From contig JACKGZ010000003.1 in NCBI GenBank assembly GCA_020639255.1, positions 62,001-126,000 of the forward strand: 64,000 nt of DNA, written 5' to 3'. The position numbers and the translations under genes were made by a program. Positions 54,300-61,063 of this stretch are shown piece by piece. This DNA is from Phycisphaera sp. (lineage in GTDB: Bacteria; Planctomycetota; Phycisphaerae; Phycisphaerales; UBA1924). Positions within the stretch are counted from its first letter, which is position 1, and each line of letters begins with the position of its first letter. Below the pieces are notes generated by a model, which did no database searches, was not told the DNA's origin, and saw only the letters and a list, made by a program, of their open reading frames with translations.

Positions 54300-55901
54300 T
54301 TGGCTGACACGAATCACAACGAGTTCCTGCGTGTCGAGGGCGTGTCCAAGCGCTTCGGCATCACGCAGGCGCTCAGCGATGTGTCCGTCACCTTCCGCGC
54401 GGGCGAGGTGCACGCGCTCATGGGCGAGAACGGCGCGGGCAAGAGCACGCTCGGCAAGGCCATCGCGGGCCTGCACAAGCCCGACACCGGCTCGATCACG
54501 CTCGACGGCCAGCAGCTCAAGCTCGGCTCGATCGACGACGCCTTCGCCGCCGGCGTGCGGATCGTGCACCAGGAACTGGCGCAATGCCCGAACCTGAGCG
54601 TCGCCGAGAACCTCTGCCTGCACGACATGCCCCGCGGGAAGCTCGGCATGGTCGACTTCGACGAGATGGTTCGGCGCGCTGAAACGCTCGTGCACAGGCT
54701 CGATCCGACGATCGACGTCCGCAAGCCGCTCGGCGGACTGAGCCCGGGCAAACGCCAGATATGCCAGATCGCCGCGTCTCTGGAAGACGGCGTTGAGCGT
54801 GGGGGCTCCTCGCCCCGCGTTATCGTCTTCGACGAACCGACGAGTTCGCTCTCGATCGCCGAGGCCGACCGGCTGGGTGAGATCGTCCGCGAGCTGGCGT
54901 CGCAGGGGCTCACGATCATCTACGTCTCGCACCGCATGGGCGAGATCTTCTCGTGCTGCGACCGGGTCAGCGTGCTGCGTGACGGCAAATTCGTTGCCAC
55001 CAACGACGTGAAAGGCCTCGATGAGGCGACGCTCGTCGAACAGATGATCGGGCGGCGTGTTGTGACACCGACGGGCAAAGTCCAGTCCGAGGGCGGCGAG
55101 GCTCAGGCCTTGCAAGCCGCCTCGGGACTCGAAGGCGATCACCCGCACGCGGGCAAGGTTGTGCTCCGGGCCAGGTCGATCACTTCGCCCGGCAAGGTGA
55201 GCGGTGTGTCGCTCGAAGTCCGAGCGGGAGAGGTGCTCGGGATTGGCGGGCTCGTCGGCGCAGGTCGGAGCGAACTGCTCGCCGCGATCTTTGGGCTCGA
55301 CCCGAGGGCGACCGGCGCGGTCGAGGTCGAGGGCAAGCCGCTCCCGCTGGGCGATGTGCGTTCGTCCATCCGTGAGGGAGTCGGGCTCGTGCCCGAGGAC
55401 CGACGCCACGAGGGACTGTTCTTTCAGCTCGGTGTCGATGAGAACATCGTTGCGCCGCGAATGCCGCTGCTCGCCAATCGCAAGTTCCCCTTCGGACTTC
55501 GTCGTGAGAGCGAAGAGAAGCAGGTCGTCTCGGAGAAGATCAAGACCTTCCGCGTCAAGACCGCGACGACCAAGAGCAGCCCGGGCCAGCTCTCGGGCGG
55601 CAACCAGCAGAAGCTGCTCATCGCCCGCTGGATGGGGCACGAGACAAAGGTTCTCCTGCTCGACGAGCCCACCCGCGGTATCGATGTGGGCACAAAGGTC
55701 GAGGTCTACAAGCTCATCCGTGAAGCCGTCGACAGGGGCCTGGCGGTCGTGCTCGTTTCAAGCGAGATGCCCGAACTGCTCGCGCTGTCCGACCGGATCA
55801 TGGTCCTCGCCGACGGCGTGTGCACTGGCACGCTCGAGGGCAAAGACATGACCCAGACGAACATCCTGACGCTTGCGACCCGCGAGGTCGGCGCCACTTA
55901 A
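54300..55901 (+). CDS. Sugar ABC transporter ATPase with two nucleotide-binding domains
   Basis: A 533-residue RbsA/MglA-type ATPase. TTG 54300 is preferred to TTG 54285 because GAGAG lies about six bases before it and the chain then starts MADTNHNEFLRVEGVSKRFG. Domain 1: Walker A GENGAGKSTLGK, signature-region GGLSPGKRQICQIA, Walker B VIVFDEPTSSLS. Domain 2: a Walker-A region reading GLVGAGRSELLAA (usual degenerate second site), signature SGGNQQKLLIARW, Walker B VLLLDEPTRGIDVG. The fused pair is standard for ribose/galactose-type transporters. It ends with a four-base tail overlap with the convergent GH31 gene. Confidence 0.95.
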   Translation: MADTNHNEFLRVEGVSKRFGITQALSDVSVTFRAGEVHALMGENGAGKSTLGKAIAGLHKPDTGSITLDGQQLKLGSIDDAFAAGVRIVHQELAQCPNLSVAENLCLHDMPRGKLGMVDFDEMVRRAETLVHRLDPTIDVRKPLGGLSPGKRQICQIAASLEDGVERGGSSPRVIVFDEPTSSLSIAEADRLGEIVRELASQGLTIIYVSHRMGEIFSCCDRVSVLRDGKFVATNDVKGLDEATLVEQMIGRRVVTPTGKVQSEGGEAQALQAASGLEGDHPHAGKVVLRARSITSPGKVSGVSLEVRAGEVLGIGGLVGAGRSELLAAIFGLDPRATGAVEVEGKPLPLGDVRSSIREGVGLVPEDRRHEGLFFQLGVDENIVAPRMPLLANRKFPFGLRRESEEKQVVSEKIKTFRVKTATTKSSPGQLSGGNQQKLLIARWMGHETKVLLLDEPTRGIDVGTKVEVYKLIREAVDRGLAVVLVSSEMPELLALSDRIMVLADGVCTGTLEGKDMTQTNILTLATREVGAT

Positions 55902-58069
55902 TTCGGCAGCTTGACCTTGATGGTCTCGCCGTCACGTCCGTGGGCCGTCACTTCCTCGCCGTTCTCCATGATCAGACGCACGTGCAGTGAGCGGTCGGGC
56001 CTGGCCTGCTCGCCCTTTGCTCCAGTGAGTGAGACCTCGACGGTGTCACCCTTGCGCATCGCGGTGTAGGTGCTGAGCAGGTAATCGCCCCGCTCAAACT
56101 CGTACCCGTCGCCGCTGTCCTCGTAGAGCGTGCCCTTGGCCATGCCGTGCTTGTCGAGGGCGACGATGAGCGTGAGCGGGTCGAGCGGCTTCTCCGTCGT
56201 GTACTGCATGACCGGGCCCGAGGGGATGATCGCGCCGCCCTTGATGAAGAACTCGGGCATGTCCGGGTTGTCTGCGCCCTCGAGCGTGAGCGGGTTCCAG
56301 ATGCCACGCGGCATCGCGGGCACGCGGTCGCCGTGGAGCGTCAGCTTGGGCTTGACGAGCAGGCCCCCGCCGATCAGGAAGATGTCGTCCTCGGTGCGGA
56401 GCGCCGGGTCGCTCGGGTCGGCGAAGAACGCGGGCTGCGCGATCGGTGTGCCGGCCGTGTGCGCGTCGTAGAAGAGTGTGTAGTAGTAGGGCAGCAGGCG
56501 GTAGCGGTTGTTGAGCGCCTCCCGCGCGGTCTCTTCGACCTCGGGCCCGAATGCCCAGGGCTCCTTCTGCACGTTGCCGACAGCCGTGTGTCCGCGTGCG
56601 AACGGGAACATCACACCGAACGCGAACCAACGCTCGAACTGCTGCGCATCACCGTTGCCGATGAAGCCTCCGAGGTCCGGGCCGTAGAACGGGAAGCCCG
56701 AGAGGCTCATGTTGAGCACCATCGGGACCGAGCCTTCAAGATCCCACCAGTCGGCGGAGTTGTCGCCCGACCAGCCCGCGGCGTACCGCTGACCGCCGAG
56801 GTAAGTCGCCCGGCTCAGCACGAACGGGCGTTTGTCCGGGTTGGCTTCCTGCACGCCCTTGCGCGTGGCCTTGATCATGAGCATGCCGTAGACGTTGTGG
56901 AAGCGGGCGTGATCGCCCCCGCCGCCCATGTCGGGGTCACCGACGTGCAGGTTGTCCTCGGGCATGGTCTTGGAGACGACGTTGAAGATCGCTGGCTCGT
57001 TCATGTCGTTCCAGACGCCGGTGACACCCTTGGCCATGAAATCCTTGTAGAGCCCCGCCCACCAGTCGCGCGTGCGCTGCTGCGTGTAGTCGGGGAACAC
57101 GCACCACCCGGGCCAGACCTCGCCCTTGTAGACCTCGCCATCGGCCGTCTTGACCGCGTGATTGCCTTCCATGAGTTCCTCGTAGACGCTGTAGCCCTCG
57201 GGCGGGAAACGCTCGGTCTCGGCGCCCACGCCCGGATCGATCATCCAGACGTTGTGGAAGTTCAGATCGTTCAGCAGATACTCGTTCAGCCCCTTCGGAT
57301 CGGGGAAGAGCTCCTTGTCGAACCGGAAGATCCGGTACTGATCCATGTAGTGGATGTCCATCCAGATCACATCCGCCGGGATATTGCGATCGCGGAAACC
57401 CTTGGCGATCTCGCGCACCTGCGCGTCCGGGTAGTAGCTGTACCGACACTGGTGGTACCCGATCGCCCACTTGGGCGGCATCGGGATCGTGCCCGTCAGC
57501 TGCGCGAGCGTCTGCACGACCTCCTGCGGCGAGTCACGCTCGATCACGATCACCGGGAACTCAGGCCCCTCGGCGTGGAAGGTGATGCTATCGGTCAGGT
57601 CGATCTCGATGCGATACGTCGAGTCACCGATCACACCGAAGCTCGAACCATCGGCGCGTACCGCCAGCACCCACGGGTGCGACTTGTAGAGCGACTGCGT
57701 GCTCTCCTTGTATCCATACGAATCGGAATTCCAGAGGATCGTGCGCCGCCCATTGCGGAGCAGCGGGCCCGGGACTTCGCCCGTGCCGTAGAGGCTCGTG
57801 CCCGGTTCGATCTCGATGGTGAACGAGTTGCGTCCGTCGTCGTCGACAAAGAACTCGGGCTCGTTGTCGAAGCTCGCTGGGGCTGCTCCCGTTGCAGGCA
57901 TTTTCGGGTCGAGCAGCGCGAACGAGGGCAGCGCATTCTTCTTCGCTTCCGCGGAGGCGTGGAAGCGGACGATGTTCTCACCGATCGACTCGGAAACGAC
58001 CTGCCCGAGCGCCGTAGGCGTCAGAGTGAGGAACAGTGCGAGCAGCAGACCGCGGAGTCTCGTATGCAT
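55898..58069 (-). CDS. Exported GH31-family alpha-glucosidase
   Basis: A 723-residue enzyme. ATG 58069 starts a signal peptide (MHTRLRGLLLALFLTLTPTALG) and has GGGAG about seven bases before it; the open frame extends upstream to 58204 without coding support. GH31 landmarks: N-terminal beta domain with SLYGTGEVPG, the barrel with WAIGYHQCRYSYYPDAQVRE, DVIWMDIHYM, nucleophile Asp in GVWNDMNEPAIF (about 352) and acid/base Asp in AGWSGDNSADWW (about 434). Releases glucose from the ends of alpha-glucans or maltodextrins. Start region divergent from the GH13-dockerin gene; end convergent with the ABC ATPase. Confidence 0.94.
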   Translation of the reverse strand: MHTRLRGLLLALFLTLTPTALGQVVSESIGENIVRFHASAEAKKNALPSFALLDPKMPATGAAPASFDNEPEFFVDDDGRNSFTIEIEPGTSLYGTGEVPGPLLRNGRRTILWNSDSYGYKESTQSLYKSHPWVLAVRADGSSFGVIGDSTYRIEIDLTDSITFHAEGPEFPVIVIERDSPQEVVQTLAQLTGTIPMPPKWAIGYHQCRYSYYPDAQVREIAKGFRDRNIPADVIWMDIHYMDQYRIFRFDKELFPDPKGLNEYLLNDLNFHNVWMIDPGVGAETERFPPEGYSVYEELMEGNHAVKTADGEVYKGEVWPGWCVFPDYTQQRTRDWWAGLYKDFMAKGVTGVWNDMNEPAIFNVVSKTMPEDNLHVGDPDMGGGGDHARFHNVYGMLMIKATRKGVQEANPDKRPFVLSRATYLGGQRYAAGWSGDNSADWWDLEGSVPMVLNMSLSGFPFYGPDLGGFIGNGDAQQFERWFAFGVMFPFARGHTAVGNVQKEPWAFGPEVEETAREALNNRYRLLPYYYTLFYDAHTAGTPIAQPAFFADPSDPALRTEDDIFLIGGGLLVKPKLTLHGDRVPAMPRGIWNPLTLEGADNPDMPEFFIKGGAIIPSGPVMQYTTEKPLDPLTLIVALDKHGMAKGTLYEDSGDGYEFERGDYLLSTYTAMRKGDTVEVSLTGAKGEQARPDRSLHVRLIMENGEEVTAHGRDGETIKVKLPN

Positions 58070-58185
58070 CGGTATCTCCCGTGGATGGGAATCTGGGGCG
58101 TTTCCCGGCCCGAGTTGTAGGCCGGTCTGAGGTCCGGGAAGCCCGGAAAGCGTTGTATACCACAATAAGCGAGGCCAAAACAGCC

Positions 58186-58213
58186 TTGGGGCTCCCGTCC
58201 TCACCCGTATACT
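58186..58213 (+). promoter_or_regulatory. Possible promoter of the GH13-dockerin/GH57 pair
   Basis: TTGGGG (58186-58191), a 16-bp spacer and TATACT (58208-58213). Transcription would begin near 58220, after the ATG at 58216, which supports the start at 58261. A second GTATAC at 58155-58160 gives TGGTATACA on the minus strand, a possible extended -10 for GH31. Confidence 0.45.
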
Positions 58214-58260
58214 TTATGCGAACTCTGACACCAATCCTCGTGTGCCAAGGTGCCCATCTG

Positions 58261-61062
58261 ATGAAGAACCAGAAGCGTCGATTCGCATCCGTCGGACTTG
58301 CCCTGCTTGCAGGCTCCGCCTGCGCCCAGGATCAGTACCCGCCCATGCTCCAGTGGTTCGAGCTCGAGTGGCGCGACATGGAGCACCGGATACCCGACTT
58401 CTTTCTGGCGGGCTATGGCTCGACCTGGCTGCCGCCGATTTCGCGTGCCGTCGCCTCCAACACCGCCAAGAGTCCGGGCTACGACCCACTCGACCTGTTC
58501 AATCTCGGTGGAGGCGCGACGGGCGTGACGACCTACGGCACTGAGGATGACCTCAGGGCCGCCGTCGCCGAGTTCCACGGCGCCAACGCTGTTGTCTACA
58601 TCGACCTCATCATGAACCACGCCGGCTTCCGGCGCGCCGATCAAGGGTTCCATATCGAGGGCGGCTACGTCGGCCTCTGGGCGAACCCGCCCGCCGGTAG
58701 AAACCTGATCCCTACCGACGACTGGGGCGATTTCAACAACTCGTTCACGAACTCCGGCTACCTCCAATCGACGGACCCGGGCGGTGCGCTGTACGACCTG
58801 CACCGCGGCGACCTCGTCGCACTCTGCGATATCGATCAGGCATCCAACAACCAGCTCATCCGTCAACCAACATCAGCAGGCAATCCGCAGAACATCCCCG
58901 CCGGTACGCTCCGCAACATCCCCGATCCGGACAATGCACGCTTCTACCCGGATACAAACCTCGCGAGCGAGACGATCACGAACCCCGGCACGTTCCGCAA
59001 CCCGGGCAGCGAGCAGTACACCCGCTACCCCTGGAACCCGTTCAACGTCTTGAACGGTGACCCGGTGCCCGAGAACGCCTCCGACTTCCTCGTCCGCCAC
59101 ACGCGATGGCTCATGAGCGAGATCGGGATCGACGGCTTCCGACTCGACGCCGCCAAGCACATTCCTTCGACCTTCTGGGACAAGGACTGGGACAATGCCG
59201 TCTACAACGCGTGGACGCACCCGAGCGGTACGAAGGTGACGGCCTACAGCTTCGGCGAGTCCGTCGCGGGCAACGGCTTCATCTACGACCAGTACATCCG
59301 CAAGCCCAACAACAACAACCGCCAGGGCGACACCTGGGGCAACCGCGACGGGCTTGACCTTGCCGGATCGGGGCAGCTCCGCGACCTCAACAACGCCAAC
59401 GGCTTCGGCTCGTGGCAGAACGTGCTCAACCAGCACCTCGATAACGAGGACGGCTTCAACGACGGCACCCTCGGCGTCAACCACGTTTTCAGCCACGACA
59501 ACGGCAGCGTCGGTGACGGCAGCTCCGTCCCCGCCGACCCCACACTGCGCCAGATGGCGCTCCCGATGAACGCCTACGTCCTGCTCCGCCCGGGTCAGGG
59601 CGAGATCTATCAGAACGAGAAGGGCATCAGCCGACCCTCGGGCAACTTCAGCCCCCGCAACGGCGTCCCGCTCGCCCTCGGACGCGACCGCTCGACCAAT
59701 ACGCCAGACGACACGATCACGACACTCGTTCGCCTCGCCAACGAGATCGGACGGGGCGACATCGACGTCACCTCTTACACCGACGCGAGCAACCCCAACA
59801 TCAACGATGTCTTTGTCTTCGAACGCCGCAAGTCGGGCGGCCCCGCCAACGCGCTCATCGCCGTGAGCGACCGCCGCGACGCGGGCTTCCAGGCACGAAA
59901 TGTTGTCACCAACTTCGCCCCGGGCACACGCCTGCATGAGCAGACCGGCAACGCCGCAGACCCGACGATCGACCCGACGAACCAGATCCCCGAGATTATC
60001 ACCGTCGCCGGCAACGGACGGATTACGGTGAACGTCCCGAACAACGTCTCGAGCGCCGCCTCTCACGAGAAGGGCTTCGTCGTCTACACGCCCGCGCTTC
60101 CGACGGGCACGCTGACGATCAGCAATGTCACGGGTCAGCTCCCGTCCGAACTGCCCTTCCTGCCGATCTACAAGAAGCGGATCAACTCGATCGACGTTGT
60201 TGAAGGGACGACCTTTGACATCCAGCTTGTCACGACGCAGACCGATGCGATGGATGCGAACACCGACGACAACGCCCTCTTCAAGATCAACCAGGGCTAC
60301 AAGGACTTCAACGGCAACGGCTCCGTCGATTTCCCCGTCGGGCTTCAGGATTTCAACGGCAACGGCGTGCTCGAATTCCCGTCCGAACAGACCATCACCG
60401 GCGGTTTCGAGCAGTTCGTCACCCAGCACGATCCGCTCTTCGGCTCCGGTGGGAGCCAAGGCACCTATCGCCAGACGATCAACGCCTCGATGCTCGAGGA
60501 CGGGCTCAACTACATCACCGTCAACGCGTTCCGTCATCGTAGCGACGGTGGCGACCCGATCTTCCGCCAGTTCCGCAAGGTCATCTACCTCGACAACCAG
60601 CCGCCAGGCATCGTGTTCGTGAGCCCGCCTTCAGAGCTCGAGACCACATCCGCGACGTTCCAATTCCGCGCGACCGACCGCACAACGATCAACGTGGTTG
60701 CGCTCCTGAATCTTGCCGACGGCGTGGACCCGATCGAGTTCGGTCGCACCAAGCCCTCGGCTGTTCGGAACGATCGTTTCGACTGGGAGTTCGCGTTCCT
60801 GGGTCTGCATCACGGCACGAACAAAGTGACGGTCGTCGCTTACGAAGAATCCGGCCGCGGCAACGCCGTCACACACACCTTCTTCGTGAACCTCTGCCCG
60901 GCGGACGTGAACCAGGACGGCGTCGTCTCACCCGCGGACTTCAGCGCGTGGGTCTCGGCGTTCAACACGCAGGCCCCCGGCTGCGACCAGAACAACGACG
61001 GGATCTGCTCACCGGCCGACTTCAGCGCCTGGGTCGCCAACTTCAACGCGGGGTGCCCGTAA
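58261..61062 (+). CDS. Secreted GH13 alpha-amylase with C-terminal GC-type dockerin-like pair
   Basis: A 933-residue enzyme. ATG 58261 begins a signal peptide (MKNQKRRFASVGLALLAGSACAQ). The GH13 barrel has VVYIDLIMNHAGF (about 110-122), nucleophile Asp in DGFRLDAAKH (about 294), Glu in SFGESVAG (about 333) and Asp in FSHDNGSVG (about 412). Residues about 560-870 contain several beta domains, including the Asn/Gly/Asp loops YKDFNGNGSVDF and LQDFNGNGVLEF that resemble calcium sites. The last 55 residues are the dockerin-like pair: DVNQDGVVSPADFSAWV and DQNNDGICSPADFSAWV. Its stop is one base before the start of the GH57 gene, so the two are one operon. Confidence 0.93.
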   Translation: MKNQKRRFASVGLALLAGSACAQDQYPPMLQWFELEWRDMEHRIPDFFLAGYGSTWLPPISRAVASNTAKSPGYDPLDLFNLGGGATGVTTYGTEDDLRAAVAEFHGANAVVYIDLIMNHAGFRRADQGFHIEGGYVGLWANPPAGRNLIPTDDWGDFNNSFTNSGYLQSTDPGGALYDLHRGDLVALCDIDQASNNQLIRQPTSAGNPQNIPAGTLRNIPDPDNARFYPDTNLASETITNPGTFRNPGSEQYTRYPWNPFNVLNGDPVPENASDFLVRHTRWLMSEIGIDGFRLDAAKHIPSTFWDKDWDNAVYNAWTHPSGTKVTAYSFGESVAGNGFIYDQYIRKPNNNNRQGDTWGNRDGLDLAGSGQLRDLNNANGFGSWQNVLNQHLDNEDGFNDGTLGVNHVFSHDNGSVGDGSSVPADPTLRQMALPMNAYVLLRPGQGEIYQNEKGISRPSGNFSPRNGVPLALGRDRSTNTPDDTITTLVRLANEIGRGDIDVTSYTDASNPNINDVFVFERRKSGGPANALIAVSDRRDAGFQARNVVTNFAPGTRLHEQTGNAADPTIDPTNQIPEIITVAGNGRITVNVPNNVSSAASHEKGFVVYTPALPTGTLTISNVTGQLPSELPFLPIYKKRINSIDVVEGTTFDIQLVTTQTDAMDANTDDNALFKINQGYKDFNGNGSVDFPVGLQDFNGNGVLEFPSEQTITGGFEQFVTQHDPLFGSGGSQGTYRQTINASMLEDGLNYITVNAFRHRSDGGDPIFRQFRKVIYLDNQPPGIVFVSPPSELETTSATFQFRATDRTTINVVALLNLADGVDPIEFGRTKPSAVRNDRFDWEFAFLGLHHGTNKVTVVAYEESGRGNAVTHTFFVNLCPADVNQDGVVSPADFSAWVSAFNTQAPGCDQNNDGICSPADFSAWVANFNAGCP

Positions 61063-61063
61063 T

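Noticed and set aside
53201..55640. Two long minus-strand frames (342 and 491 codons) opposite the binding-protein and ATPase genes
   Set aside because: Shadows of clearly identified ABC transporter genes; composition is Val/Arg/Asp/Gly-rich antisense sequence.
56147..58120. 657-codon plus-strand frame opposite the GH31 gene
   Set aside because: Antisense of a complete GH31 enzyme with all catalytic motifs; no domain in the shadow frame.
58873..60537. 554-codon minus-strand frame opposite the GH13-dockerin gene
   Set aside because: Antisense shadow; the plus-strand frame has signal peptide, catalytic residues and dockerin-like pair.
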